Source: Tetramitus jugosus
Lineage: Eukaryota > Heterolobosea > Eutetramitea > Acrasida > Vahlkampfiidae
NCBI GenBank assembly: GCA_937625935.1
Contig: OW569363.1
Span: forward strand, 186,001 to 250,000
Reading direction: 5' to 3'
Length of the DNA stretch: 64,000 nt
A program made the translations under genes and the position numbers. Below, piece after piece: positions 38,025 through 48,329 of this stretch; position 1 is the stretch's first letter; every line of letters starts with the position of its first letter. Below the pieces are notes generated by a model. The model was not told the origin of the DNA and did no database searches. It saw only the letters and a program-made list of their open reading frames with translations.

Positions 38025-39072
38025 TTACAGGTTTACTCGCTCTGCACGATATGCATCTATCTTTGGATTTACAATACCAGGCCAGCTTTCAATAAGTCTT
38101 AGCTCACCACCACCTTGTTGTGCAGTGTACTGTAGAACATGTTGTACACTAGCAACTGCCCTCTCTAGTTGTTGTGCAAATGGAATATCGTTTCTCATAT
38201 TGGCCAACAACAAGCTTGCAATTAAATCACCTGTTCCCGTAAAGAATGCATTCAATCTAGGGAAGTGAATCTTAATCACCTCTCTCGACTCTTTTTCTTC
38301 GCTTGTTGAACTATACTTGGAAGCATAGAGTGTCAAGCTGGTGAGATCACTCGACGGGATGCTGGTCAATATAACAGTCTTTGGTCCCATGGCATGCAAC
38401 TTATCCAACAGTTCAATCACATTGGCACGCCCGCTCAAAATATCCTCCAACTTTGTATCAGTCAACAAACTTGCTTCAAAATGATTGGGTGTGATGATGT
38501 CAGCTCTGGGCACCAACACAGTCTTGTAAGCTTCAACGAGCTCTTGTGGAACATAGAGTTTCCCATTGTCACCCAACACTGGATCACACATGTACAATAA
38601 ATCCTTGTTTTGTTGCTTGAGTTCATCCACAACGTTTGCAATCCCGTGAAGAAACGTAATATCACCAATGTAACCAGTCAACAAGTGCGTGTATTGCTTG
38701 GTCAGGTTGTTCAATTTCAAGCCTGAAATTTATGGTACACGTTTTCAAAACAAATGATGAGCGCTCTTAGATCTAAAATGTCATTTCACAACAACAGCAC
38801 AAAATTGCACAAAATTCAAAGTTTACAAAGATCAAAAGGAAAATTATTTTTGTCGAGTTCATACCTTCAAACAAATCCCTGAGATCATTTTCTTTCAATT
38901 TCTGACCTCTGACATGCGCATATTGCGTGTGATTCGAGAATTGAACACTGTTGATTGCGTCGACTTCATAGTGATGAAGCTGTAGGGGAAATACAGCCGC
39001 ACTGTTGCCTACATGACCATGAACGACGTGTGATTGAATAGATAGGACGTGACCAGTGAGTGGAGATGTCAT
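38025..39072 (-). CDS. PDXK: Pyridoxal kinase
   Basis: Exon 1 (38865-39072) and exon 2 (38025-38722) join in phase 1 (GTATGA/TTTCAG, intron 142 nt) for a 301-residue protein, the family's usual length. Hallmarks are the substrate-binding '[18 protein letters not shown]' at the start, '[15 protein letters not shown]' and '[13 protein letters not shown]' in the middle, and the nucleotide/catalytic '[13 protein letters not shown]' with its active-site Asp. The enzyme phosphorylates pyridoxal, pyridoxamine and pyridoxine with ATP, making PLP in the salvage route. A TGACGTCA site lies at 39166-39173, about 94 bp upstream. Confidence 0.93.
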
Positions 39073-39306
39073 TTTGTGGGTGTAGTGACTGCTAATCAAT
39101 CAAATTGAACTTGTTTGCTGTGTTTGTTTGGTGCACTTTGTTTTCCCTCGATCAGGAGATTTTTTTGACGTCAAAAGTGTTCTGGTCTGAATCGGTGCAA
39201 CCTGGAAACCAAATCTCTTCCTGCATTTTCGCGCATGATTTTTTATTACATTCATAAGTAAGGTCAAGGGGAGCCATAGACATTGCGACAACATGGTAGA
39301 TATTTT

Positions 39307-40572
39307 CTATTGAGGTGGTTTGAGTGCTTCAGTCGTTTCGTTGGTTTCGGTGGTTTCCATTTCATGAAGTTCCATTTTCATTGATGAAGGACCAACTGCT
39401 TGCTTCTTTTCTAGCTCAGCAACCTTTGACTCAACTTTCGCTATCCGATAGAGAGCTTCATCCAAGGTCGAAAACATTTTCTTATAATATTCAGACTGTA
39501 TGGTCAACATTTGTTCAAATCGTGTCATCATTTGATTCGCAAATTGATGGAACTGATAGGATAATTGAGAAGCAGGTAGCGACACTCCTTCTGTGCCCTG
39601 ATTACAGTTCTGCTGTTGTTGTTGAGTGCCCTGATTGGCTGAAGCGTCTTGTTCACTGGTGTTTACGGGCAATGAAGTATCAAGTTGAGCCATTTTCATC
39701 CTCTTTTGTGGAATATCAATGGCAGCAACTGGTGGTCTAGATCTCTTTGAAGTTAAGCTCGAACTATGGGGATGAGTTCGAGGATGAGAATGATGGTGAG
39801 CGGTCGTTGTGATCCTTGGTGACATTGTGTTCGCGGAGGAAGGAGAAATGCTGTTTTCGCTGCCAGTTGTGCTACTACGGTTGCCCTTGTTTCCACTATC
39901 CACATACGACCGTGTGTGTGTTTGAGGTGACGATGGTGGCAATGGAGAATAGGCAGAGTGTGTCGTGGAGGCAGTTGTCAGTGGAGACTGTTGCCTTTGA
40001 CCAACTCGCTTCTTTGCTGGCATGCTGTGACTGTTGTGACCACCATGATGATAGCTCAACGATTTATCAGGAGTAGCCACTGCAGCAGCAGGGCCAAAGC
40101 TACTCGTGCTCACTGGAGTTTGTTCAGAACTCGTGCGTATGGCGGCAAAATGATCATCTACAGCGCGGGCAGCTTGCGATGGAAAGCGCAATAATAATTC
40201 GGAGGGATTGGGTATAATGGAGTCACTTGATGATGTTCGGAGCGACGATGACGGTAATAATGAGACGTTTGTTGTGGGAGGAGTTGTTGTTGCTACATTC
40301 GTACGATGATGGTTGTTACTGTACACGGGATGAGGGTTGTTACTGCCAGAAATATCATGTTGAGTCGCACTTCCATTCTCGGACAAAACAGGCAGAGGAA
40401 AAGAGTTCAACAAGGCAGCGAAAGTTGTTGGGATATTGACTACGGCTGCTGCTGTTGCTGTGGAAGAAGAACCACCATTGTTGTTCCTTTCAGTTGTTGG
40501 GAGATCGATGCCATTGCTCTGGCCTCGAGGAAATGAGTCCTGCTGGCCATTGGTTGTCGAGTAATTTTCCAT
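39307..40572 (-). CDS. Unknown 421-residue low-complexity protein with C-terminal coiled coil
   Basis: The first 300 residues are Ser/Thr/Pro/His/Asn-rich and disordered, with a basic segment ('PRTHPHSSSLTSKRSRPPV') and 'DIPQKRMKMAQLD'. A Gln run follows. Residues about 335-400 form a predicted helix/coiled coil ('LSYQFHQFANQMMTRFEQML', then 'YYKKMFSTLDEALYRIAKVE') and may mediate oligomerisation. No family recognised. The frame is intact without introns; the ATG at 40572 is the first in frame. Confidence 0.6.
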   Translation of the reverse strand: MENYSTTNGQQDSFPRGQSNGIDLPTTERNNNGGSSSTATAAAVVNIPTTFAALLNSFPLPVLSENGSATQHDISGSNNPHPVYSNNHHRTNVATTTPPTTNVSLLPSSSLRTSSSDSIIPNPSELLLRFPSQAARAVDDHFAAIRTSSEQTPVSTSSFGPAAAVATPDKSLSYHHGGHNSHSMPAKKRVGQRQQSPLTTASTTHSAYSPLPPSSPQTHTRSYVDSGNKGNRSSTTGSENSISPSSANTMSPRITTTAHHHSHPRTHPHSSSLTSKRSRPPVAAIDIPQKRMKMAQLDTSLPVNTSEQDASANQGTQQQQQNCNQGTEGVSLPASQLSYQFHQFANQMMTRFEQMLTIQSEYYKKMFSTLDEALYRIAKVESKVAELEKKQAVGPSSMKMELHEMETTETNETTEALKPPQ

Positions 40573-40876
40573 TGAATGGCGTTTGTTGTTTGTGTGTGGA
40601 AAATGGATGTCGTGTGTTTTGTGTCGCGAAGCTCCTCAAGCTTTTGATCCGACGAGAGATCTCCGCTTTGCTTAACTTTGCTTGGTCACATCTCACAGAA
40701 GTTGTAACAACATTGTGCAATCGAGTGCAACGAGGACAATCGAGAACTGTTCATCGATGGGATAAGAACCACAACCAGAAAACCAAAGCTCCACAACCGA
40801 TTTGGCCAATCGGAACAACAAAAAAACAGCGAAACCTTCAAAAACAACAATAAAAATCATTGTCGCGCTTCAAACA

Positions 40877-43402
40877 ATGCTCAAGAAGCACAGCAATTGC
40901 GTTCAAAGGCTATCACTGATTGCCTCATCAAGGCAACCAGTATCATCCATGAGCCTCATGATCTCATCTTCATTATCATCATCACCAACATGCATTCCTC
41001 CACAATCATCATCATCATTTTTCACTTCATCTTCAAAGCTACATGGCTCCAAATTTGTTCAAACACGATTGTTCTCTGTTAATCTTGGTCAACAACAACA
41101 ACAGCAGCAAAAGATTCAGAATGAACCATCGTTTTCTTCTCTATTGGAACAGAGAGAAAAATTGTGGGAGGAGGAAAAGCTGAGACAAGAACAGGCAAAC
41201 AAGCTCACAAACGATAGCGGATCCATTGTCCAATCAAAAATTACATTGGTTCAACCATTGGACCAAAAAACAACAACAACAACAACAGCAGCTGCATCAG
41301 TCGCATCACCAGTATCAGTATCACGAGAAGGTACAATTTGTTGTGATGATGGTGATGATCACAGACACAAGAACAATGTAACTACCATGGAAAAGCAAGT
41401 GGAAGCAGAGATGAGTCCATCTACTACTCCAATGGACATTTGTAACAAGTTTTTATCGAGAAATTTTGCAAAGGATGTCGTGTCATGCAGAATCAATGGG
41501 AGAGACATGTGGGATGTGCATAGACCTCTGGGCCACATGATCAAATCAATTGAAAAATTAGAGTTTTTTACGTTTGAGCAATTGGAGGGCATGGAAGTGT
41601 TTTGGCACTCGTCTGCGCACTTGTTGGGATGTGCACTTGAATCAGAGTTTGAAAATAGTGGTTTGAGATTGTGTGATGGACCTGCGTTGATCAATAGAGC
41701 AGGAACCGGTTCGCAACAATTGATCTCTGGTGGATTCTTCTATGAATCCTATTTGGAGAATGATGCAAAGATTTCGTCAGAGGATTTTGCCAAATTGGAG
41801 CGCAAGATGAACAAGTTTATGAGTGAGAAGCATCCGTTTGAAAGATTAGAAGTATCGAGAGATTTCGCAAAGAAAATCTTTCAATATAATCGATTCAAGC
41901 TGGATATTATCAAGTTGATACCCAAGGATCAAACCATTACTCTGTACAAGTGTGGTAGTTTGATTGATTTGTGTAGAGGGCCTCATGTTCCACATACTGG
42001 ATTCATCAAGGCATTCAAACTGAACAAAACCTCTGGTGCGTATTGGGGAGGATTGGATTCGAACCCCATCTTGCAAAGAGTGTACGGTATTTCTTTCCCT
42101 AATGCTACTATGCTAAAGGAATGGGAAACCAGAATCGAGGAAGCTGCAAAGAGAGATCATCGCTTGATTGGAAGAAACCAGGACTTGTTCGTTTTCCATG
42201 AGTGGAGTCCAGGTTCTCCATTCTTTTTGCCACATGGAACTCGTCTCTTCAATCGATTTTTGCAATTCTTGAGAAAGCAATACGAGTTGCGAGGATATCA
42301 TGAAGTTGTATCACCTCAAATGTTTAACAAGGAACTGTGGGAAACCTCTGGTCACTGGGAACATTACAAAGAGGACATGTACACAATTGGAGAGCACGAA
42401 CAAGAACATCATCACAGCTGTGCTCATCATGTGCATAGCCATCATGAAGTCATGGGTCTAAAGCCTATGAACTGTCCTGGCCACTGTTTAATGTTTGGAA
42501 CAAAAGCTCGATCCTACAGAGATTTGCCTACCAGATGGGCTGATTTTAGTCCCTTGCATAGAAATGAAGCCAAGGGGAGCTTAACAGGCTTGACAAGAGT
42601 TCGTAGGTTCCATCAAGATGATGCTCATATATTCTGTACGGCCGATCAAGTTCAAGAGGAAATTAGACAATGTCTTGACTTTGTGAAATATGTCTACTCT
42701 ATCTTCGACTTTAAGTTATTATTCAAGTTGTCTACACGCCCTGAAAAGTTTGTGGGATCAATCGACTTGTGGGACAATGCCGAAGAATCATTGAAACAGT
42801 GTCTGAACAACTTGGGAGAGAGATGGGTAGTGAATGAGGGTGATGGTGCATTCTATGGACCAAAGATTGATATCTCAATTGAAGATTCACTGCAGAGACA
42901 ACATCAGTGCGCTACTATCCAACTAGACTTCCAACTACCTCAAAGATTTAATCTAAAATATCAGGCACAGGATGGAACAATGCAAACACCTGTTATCATT
43001 CACAGAGCCATCTTGGGAAGTATTGAGAGATTTATGGCACTATTGACAGAGCATATCGCAGGTAAATGGCCATTTTGGCTCAGTCCAAGACAATGTGTCA
43101 TTGTACCAGTTTCAGAGAAATTTGCGACGTATGCGAAACAAGTCGAGGAAGCAATACACGCAGGATCCAACCAGAGCCAAACAACACGATATTATGTCGA
43201 TGTTGACGAATCAGAGAAGACTCTCAAGAAGAAGATTCGAGATGCCCAGCTCTCACAATACAACTATATTCTCGTTGTCGGAGAACAGGAAATGAACGAG
43301 CAAACAGTGAATGTGAGAGCCAGAGATGGCACTACAATTGGTTCCATGACCATACCAAATCTACTGGAACGTTTCAACAAACACGTGACAAAGTTTGAGT
43401 AA
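40877..43402 (+). CDS. TARS: Threonyl-tRNA synthetase
   Basis: The enzyme charges tRNA-Thr with threonine. The 841-residue protein begins with a basic Ser-rich presequence ('MLKKHSNCVQRLSLIASSRQ') that suggests mitochondrial import, then a Gln-rich linker. A TGS-type segment ('VVSCRINGRDMWDVHRPL') and the editing-domain 'HSSAHLLGCALE' follow, then class II motifs: 'MNCPGHCLMF' (zinc Cys, about residue 530), motif 2 'RNEAKGSLTGLTRVRRFHQD', and motif 3 'IHRAILGSIERF'. A C-terminal anticodon-binding domain ends it. An internal in-frame ATG at 41387 in strong context (ACCATGG) lies before the TGS segment and could give a cytosolic form. No intron. Confidence 0.95.
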   Translation: MLKKHSNCVQRLSLIASSRQPVSSMSLMISSSLSSSPTCIPPQSSSSFFTSSSKLHGSKFVQTRLFSVNLGQQQQQQQKIQNEPSFSSLLEQREKLWEEEKLRQEQANKLTNDSGSIVQSKITLVQPLDQKTTTTTTAAASVASPVSVSREGTICCDDGDDHRHKNNVTTMEKQVEAEMSPSTTPMDICNKFLSRNFAKDVVSCRINGRDMWDVHRPLGHMIKSIEKLEFFTFEQLEGMEVFWHSSAHLLGCALESEFENSGLRLCDGPALINRAGTGSQQLISGGFFYESYLENDAKISSEDFAKLERKMNKFMSEKHPFERLEVSRDFAKKIFQYNRFKLDIIKLIPKDQTITLYKCGSLIDLCRGPHVPHTGFIKAFKLNKTSGAYWGGLDSNPILQRVYGISFPNATMLKEWETRIEEAAKRDHRLIGRNQDLFVFHEWSPGSPFFLPHGTRLFNRFLQFLRKQYELRGYHEVVSPQMFNKELWETSGHWEHYKEDMYTIGEHEQEHHHSCAHHVHSHHEVMGLKPMNCPGHCLMFGTKARSYRDLPTRWADFSPLHRNEAKGSLTGLTRVRRFHQDDAHIFCTADQVQEEIRQCLDFVKYVYSIFDFKLLFKLSTRPEKFVGSIDLWDNAEESLKQCLNNLGERWVVNEGDGAFYGPKIDISIEDSLQRQHQCATIQLDFQLPQRFNLKYQAQDGTMQTPVIIHRAILGSIERFMALLTEHIAGKWPFWLSPRQCVIVPVSEKFATYAKQVEEAIHAGSNQSQTTRYYVDVDESEKTLKKKIRDAQLSQYNYILVVGEQEMNEQTVNVRARDGTTIGSMTIPNLLERFNKHVTKFE

Positions 43403-43777
43403 ATGACGAGTGGCAAGCAATTATTCGTTGTATTCTGTGTGCATATTTTATTTTCTCCGACAATATTTCCCCATTCAACAAAAACCGCGATGTTGACTTC
43501 AACATTGTAAAGATTCAACAATAATTTTGACGCGTTCACACAAAACAAGCTTTTACACACAAAATTCTTCATTTCGCTTCGTTTTTTGTGAAAGAAACAC
43601 ACAAAACGAGAAGAGAGACTTTGTACCACCCAAAAATCGAAGAGTAATTTGTTGCATTTTTTTTTCACCCACTAAAAAGACCAACAAACAACAACAAGAC
43701 GAAGAGACAAACAATCACTTTTCAAACAACAAACAAACCAATTCATCAAACAACAATAACAACAACAAAACATAACA
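43403..43777. other. Intergenic region, no gene seen
   Basis: This holds the 3' flank of ThrRS and a long A/C-rich leader before fibrillarin (AACAACAAC repeats near 43690-43770). No reading frame, RNA or repeat family is supported. Confidence 0.5.
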
Positions 43778-44884
43778 ATGGGTTTTGAAGGAAGAGGAGG
43801 CGGAAGAGGCGGAGGCCGTGGAGGCTTTGGCGGTGACCGTGGTGGCCGTGGAGGCGGATTCGGTGGTCGCGGAGGTGGTCGTGGAGGCGGATTCGGTGGT
43901 CGCGGAGGTGGTCGTGGAGGCGGCTTTGGTGCACCAGCTAGAGGCGGTGGCCGTGGTGGCTTTGGCGGTGGAGACCGTGGTGGTGGCCGTGGAGGAGGCT
44001 TTGGTGGTCGCGGTGGCGGCAGAGGTGGCTTTGGTGGAGACCGTGGTGGCCGTGGAGGTGGCTTTGGCGGTGGCCGTGGTGGCGCAAGAGGAGGAGCCCG
44101 TGGTGGTGGCAGAGGTGCACCAAGAGGCAGAGGTGCTCCAGGTGGAAGAGGTGGCCGTGGTGGTGGCGCAAGAGGAGGAGCAAAGGTGACTGTGATTCCA
44201 CATAGACATGAAGGTGTCTTTATCTCAGAGGGTAAGGATCAATCTCTGCTCACAAAGAATATGGTTCCAGGAGAGTCTGTCTATGGTGAAAAGAGAATAA
44301 CCGTTGATGTCGATGGTGGTGATAAAATTGAATACAGAGTGTGGAATCCTTTCAGAAGTAAGTTGGGTGCTGGTATCCTCGGTGGTTTGGAAAACATTTA
44401 TATCAAGCCTGGCACAAAACTGTTATATCTAGGAGCTGCCTCCGGAACAACTGTTTCTCACTGCTCTGACCTCGTTGGTCCAGAAGGTCTTGTCTATGCT
44501 GTCGAATTCTCTGAGAGATCTGGCAGAGATTTGATTGAAATGGCAAAGAAGCGTACAAATGTCATTCCTATCCTCGAAGATGCTCGTCATCCACTCAGAT
44601 ATAGAATGTTGGTCGATATGGTTGACACTGTGTTTGCTGATGTGGCTCAGCCTGACCAAGCCAGAATTGTTGCCTATAACTCTCAATTCTTCTTGAAGCC
44701 TGGTGGTCACTTTGTCATCTCCATCAAGGCCAGCTGTATTGATTCCACTGTCCAGGCAGAAGTTGTGTTTGCCAAGGAAGTTGAAACCCTGCAAAATGAA
44801 GGATTTACACCAGAAGAACAATTGACCCTAGAACCTTACGAAAGAGATCACGCCATTGTCGTGGGAACATACCGAGCACAGTAA
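43778..44884 (+). CDS. FBL: Fibrillarin, rRNA 2'-O-methyltransferase
   Basis: Fibrillarin is the methyltransferase of box C/D snoRNPs in the nucleolus; it also methylates histone H2A Gln in yeast and human. The first about 135 of 368 residues are a GAR domain made of Arg-Gly-Gly/Gly-Phe-Gly repeats. The catalytic part then opens '[17 protein letters not shown]' and contains the SAM-binding '[20 protein letters not shown]' and '[20 protein letters not shown]', all standard. The GAR region's repetitive G-rich DNA creates a false 164-codon frame on the other strand. No intron. Confidence 0.97.
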   Translation: MGFEGRGGGRGGGRGGFGGDRGGRGGGFGGRGGGRGGGFGGRGGGRGGGFGAPARGGGRGGFGGGDRGGGRGGGFGGRGGGRGGFGGDRGGRGGGFGGGRGGARGGARGGGRGAPRGRGAPGGRGGRGGGARGGAKVTVIPHRHEGVFISEGKDQSLLTKNMVPGESVYGEKRITVDVDGGDKIEYRVWNPFRSKLGAGILGGLENIYIKPGTKLLYLGAASGTTVSHCSDLVGPEGLVYAVEFSERSGRDLIEMAKKRTNVIPILEDARHPLRYRMLVDMVDTVFADVAQPDQARIVAYNSQFFLKPGGHFVISIKASCIDSTVQAEVVFAKEVETLQNEGFTPEEQLTLEPYERDHAIVVGTYRAQ

Positions 44885-45003
44885 ATTTATTTTTTTTACA
44901 ATCCCCAGAGTGTGATCGTTTGTGTTTTTTTGACGATGTGTTTGTCATGCAAACAAGTGGATCAAAAAAACCAAGTCACACACGATATTGTTTTTGTTTG
45001 AAG

Positions 45004-45225
45004 ATGGATGATTACTATGCAGGAAAGGATCGTTATGTCATTGTACAGAACGCATCACCATCCACCATGTTTACTGGACCGTATCGTCAATGTCCATCAC
45101 AAGCCCTACACTATGCCAACTGTGTCAGAGAGAATATGAGAGGCATACGGCGGAACACTTGTCAGAATGAAATGATGCAACTCATGACCTGCATCAAGCA
45201 AAAGAAAGCAGCTGCAAGAAAGTAG
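45004..45225 (+). CDS. Twin CX9C mitochondrial intermembrane-space protein
   Basis: The 73-residue protein has two CX9C motifs, 'CPSQALHYANC' and 'CQNEMMQLMTC', separated by 'VRENMRGIRRNT'. This is the coiled-coil-helix-coiled-coil-helix fold imported by Mia40. Spacing and size fit assembly factors such as NDUFAF8 (complex I) or CMC-type proteins (cytochrome oxidase), but I cannot tell which. An in-frame ATG at 44947 would add 19 residues; the ATG at 45004 gives the usual compact size. Confidence 0.7.
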   Translation: MDDYYAGKDRYVIVQNASPSTMFTGPYRQCPSQALHYANCVRENMRGIRRNTCQNEMMQLMTCIKQKKAAARK

Positions 45226-45320
45226 CTAAACCACCAACAGAGTAAAATATGTGTTGCTTGTTGAAAAGAAATTCTTGACGTGCATTTATTGCTTTACAAC
45301 CACACAAAATACAATAATGT

Positions 45321-46130
45321 TCATGCAGTGTGAACTGAAGATGAACCACTGGCAGGAACTACGATTCTTAAGCTCTGCGGCAGTGTACTCACATCCACAC
45401 CAATTGCTTCCAATCTCGAAAGCACATCATGTGCTGACTCACCATAAATCTCTGCTACACAATGATAGCCAGTGTAAGCAGCATCCATGAGTGCCATCAC
45501 ATCATCTCTCGTGCTAATCGTTCCAAACACAAGCAAGTGAGCTCCATGTCTCAACAATGCACTCAGAATCGATCTTCTGCTCAGTGTTGGATGAGTTGTT
45601 AGCTTATACACACCCTCACTCTGCACGTTGACACTGCCGCTCGGAGCAATTGAATAAACAAGCGCGCTTCTCTCTACAGCGGCATCACACAACCGATTGA
45701 TAAATTGTCGGCGAATATCAGCGCGCGTAGAGGCCACCAATAAAACTCCTGCTTGAAGCGACTCTGCCGATGCGGAATGGGATGTCAAATAAGTAACGAG
45801 TGACCGTTGGGTCTGACCTGTGACCAATGGGGAGAATTGAACCAGAACATCACTACCACCTGTAGCAGCTTTTGTGCGATCAATAATTTGAGGATGGATT
45901 AGATCACGAATATGAATGCTTTTTTGGCGCTTTGGTTTTTGATTTTGAGATCTATGAGCTTGTTTGTTGATATCAACAGTTGTTTCTGAGTGACTACTGA
46001 GAGAAGAAGCAACTGCTGCACTCATGTGTTGTAATCGAACCACATTGGGAGACAAGTGATTCAATAAGGTATTTGCTCTGCGATGCCAAACTTGCTGTTT
46101 TTGATTGTTGTCTTCTTCATGTTGTTGCAT
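45321..46130 (-). CDS. GspE/PilT-like secretion ATPase homologue with degenerate motifs
   Basis: Of 269 residues, about 95-260 follow the C-terminal ATPase domain of type II secretion GspE. The P-loop strand reads 'GVLLVASTRADIRRQF' where GspE has G-L-I-L-V-T-G-P-T-G-S-G-K-S, so Gly-Lys-Ser/Thr is lost. The Asp box/Walker B stretch reads 'SALLRHGAHLLVFGTIST' (GspE: ILRQDPDIIMVGEIRD). Then comes 'MDAAYTGYHCVAEIYGESAH' (GspE: AALTGHLVLSTLHTNDA), with the His box lost, and 'RLEAIGVDVSTLPQSLRIVV' keeps the 'GV...L..SL..V' end. The N-terminus is basic ('VWHRRANTLLNHLSPNVVRL') and could target mitochondria. Inference: a non-ATPase GspE relative of a mitochondrial type II secretion system (miT2SS), which I recall being reported in heteroloboseans. 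Confidence 0.65.
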   Translation of the reverse strand: MQQHEEDNNQKQQVWHRRANTLLNHLSPNVVRLQHMSAAVASSLSSHSETTVDINKQAHRSQNQKPKRQKSIHIRDLIHPQIIDRTKAATGGSDVLVQFSPLVTGQTQRSLVTYLTSHSASAESLQAGVLLVASTRADIRRQFINRLCDAAVERSALVYSIAPSGSVNVQSEGVYKLTTHPTLSRRSILSALLRHGAHLLVFGTISTRDDVMALMDAAYTGYHCVAEIYGESAHDVLSRLEAIGVDVSTLPQSLRIVVPASGSSSVHTA

Positions 46131-46561
46131 GTTGTTGTTGCTGCAGATGATGCATTATAGAAATGAAGATCCAATATATATCCGCGGAATGATGAGGTCA
46201 GCAGATGTTCTTGAAGTTTTTTTTCTCTCTGTGGGGGTGGAGTTTTTGATTGTGTGGGATTTTGATTTTGCACACTTCAACAAATATTCACAACTGCAGC
46301 AGCTCACCCAAACTCATGCTGAGAATTTTCCCACAACAACAAACATCGTCAAGGTCAAGACAACATCTTTGCTACGCGCATCGTCTCCAACAGCAACAGC
46401 AACCTCTCCTCATCATCAACAACCATAAGCTATTGCTCTCCTCTTCTTTATTTTTGAGACAAGAAGCTTCATTCCTTATCAAACAACGTTCGACAACAAC
46501 AACAAGAACCAATCACCACCTCTTTCCACAAACCACAAAATTCACCAACATCGTCCATAAA

Positions 46562-48280
46562 ATGTCGACATCAACAACTGCAACGACTACTCCTCCATCC
46601 ACAAAATCAGGCCAATTTGACCGTGTGGAAAATCCAATTGTTCCCAACGGTTATCAAATGATCTCTGAGGGCACTGCACATCAAATTCACGTGCAACAAG
46701 GTGAAGTCTTCTACAACAAGGTTCAAGTCATCAACAGAGACTTGTCCACACTTGTGATTCAAGTGTTTGATCAAGTCAGAAGAAGAGAGCACGAACAAGC
46801 TCAAGAGCAAAAGAGACAAAAGATGATTCAGAGACTACAAAATCAACAACAACAGCAACAACAACAACAACAACAAAATGGTTCAGAACAACAAGTGCAA
46901 CAACAGTCTGCTGAAATTGAAAACATCAAGATTTTAGAGGCATTGAGTGCTACTGGTTTGCGGGCGATTCGTTACTGGAAAGAAATACCGAACATTGATC
47001 ACATTATTGCCAATGATTTGTTGCCTGATGCAGTGGAAGCCATTCGCAGAAATGTTCAATTCAATCAAGTGGACGAAAATTGTGTGAGACCAAATTTGGC
47101 CGACGCTACAGAGTTCATGTACACTCACAGAAAACCAGAGTTGCAGTATCATGTCGTTGATTTGGATCCTTATGGTGGTGCTGATATCTTTATTGATGGA
47201 GCTGTTCAATCCGTAAAGGATGGTGGATTGTTGTGTGTCACTTGCACGGATATGGCTGTTTTGGCGGGAAATCAAGCCGGTACATGCTTTGCAAAGTATG
47301 GTGCTTATCCATTGCCGTTGAAGAGTTGTCATGAACAGGCATTGCGCATCTTGTTGGCAGCAATTCAAACCAGTGCAAGCAAGTACAAGAGATATGTGGA
47401 GCCATTGGTTTGCTTTAGCATTGATTTTTATGTGAGAGTATTTGTGCGTATTCATGTCTCACCTGCCAAGGTCAAGAAGATTCATGCCAATTATGGCAAT
47501 GTGATCATGTGCATGGGTTGTGATGCTTTCCATTTTGAACCAGTAGGAAAGGTGTATGACGAGTCAAACAATGACAAGAGCTTTAAGAAATCTGCATCAC
47601 CTCACTTTACTACCGTAGGTTCAGAGTGCGCAGAATGTGGCGGTAGGCACAAGATTGGTGGTCCAATTTGGAGTGCTCCTATCCATAACGTTGAATTTTT
47701 GGATCAATGTTTGGCTCACTTGGAGCAAAACAAGGAACGATTTAACACTGTTAAGAGAATGACTGGCTTGTTGACTGCAGCCAAGAAGGAAATCCCTGAT
47801 GCGCCACTGTTCCATGACTACAATCACATTTGTTCCAAGATTAAGTGCTCATCCCCACCAGTCAATTTGGTTCGTTCTGCAATTTTGAATGCAGGTTACA
47901 GAGTTTCTCAAACTCATTGCAAAGCAAATGGTATCAAGACTGATGCGCCAATTAAATTAGTTTATGACATTTTCAGAGAGTGGGTCAAGACTCATCCAAG
48001 CAGAATAGCTGGCACGGATACTCCTGGCGGTAGAATCTTGGCAAAGGAAGTTTCAACACCTGTGAACTTTGAGCTTAGACCTGAAGCTGTTCTTGACTCC
48101 AGACACACAAAGATTCCAATCTTCTTGCCTAACCCTGAAGAGAACTGGGGACCTGGAAGAAGAGCAAAGGGCGCAAAGAAGAGAGATCGCGATGCAGACG
48201 TAGATATGGAAGAAGTTACAGCAGCACCAGACTCCCTGGATGAAACACCTGCAAACAAACAAGCAAAGGTTGAGGAATAA
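46562..48280 (+). CDS. TRM1: TRM1, tRNA (guanine26-N2) dimethyltransferase
   Basis: This enzyme makes m2,2G at position 26 of tRNAs using SAM. From the ATG at 46562 the protein is 572 residues. Features are 'GEVFYNKVQVINRDLSTLVI' near the start, a Gln run, the SAM motif 'LEALSATGLRAIRYWKEIP', the catalytic 'DLDPYGGADIFIDGAVQSV', and 'GGLLCVTCTDMAVLAG'. A Cys-containing zinc region ('CMGCDAF ... CAECGGRHKIGG') and a Lys/Arg-rich nuclear-type tail ('RRAKGAKKRDRD') follow. The frame is open upstream to an ATG at 46316, which would add 82 residues of basic, Gln/Ser/Thr-rich mitochondrial-type presequence. Yeast TRM1 uses two in-frame starts in this way. Confidence 0.95.
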   Translation: MSTSTTATTTPPSTKSGQFDRVENPIVPNGYQMISEGTAHQIHVQQGEVFYNKVQVINRDLSTLVIQVFDQVRRREHEQAQEQKRQKMIQRLQNQQQQQQQQQQQNGSEQQVQQQSAEIENIKILEALSATGLRAIRYWKEIPNIDHIIANDLLPDAVEAIRRNVQFNQVDENCVRPNLADATEFMYTHRKPELQYHVVDLDPYGGADIFIDGAVQSVKDGGLLCVTCTDMAVLAGNQAGTCFAKYGAYPLPLKSCHEQALRILLAAIQTSASKYKRYVEPLVCFSIDFYVRVFVRIHVSPAKVKKIHANYGNVIMCMGCDAFHFEPVGKVYDESNNDKSFKKSASPHFTTVGSECAECGGRHKIGGPIWSAPIHNVEFLDQCLAHLEQNKERFNTVKRMTGLLTAAKKEIPDAPLFHDYNHICSKIKCSSPPVNLVRSAILNAGYRVSQTHCKANGIKTDAPIKLVYDIFREWVKTHPSRIAGTDTPGGRILAKEVSTPVNFELRPEAVLDSRHTKIPIFLPNPEENWGPGRRAKGAKKRDRDADVDMEEVTAAPDSLDETPANKQAKVEE

Positions 48281-48329
48281 AGCAGAGACATATAGATCAT
48301 TAATTTATTCGATTTGGATCATTGATTTC

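Noticed and set aside
39166-39173. TGACGTCA palindromes here and at 28556 as evidence for a shared regulator
   Set aside because: Only two copies of an 8-mer in 64 kb, close to chance; kept only as a low-confidence site.
43715-44209. 164-codon minus-strand frame rich in Ala, Ser and Thr
   Set aside because: It is the antisense shadow of fibrillarin's repetitive GAR-coding DNA.
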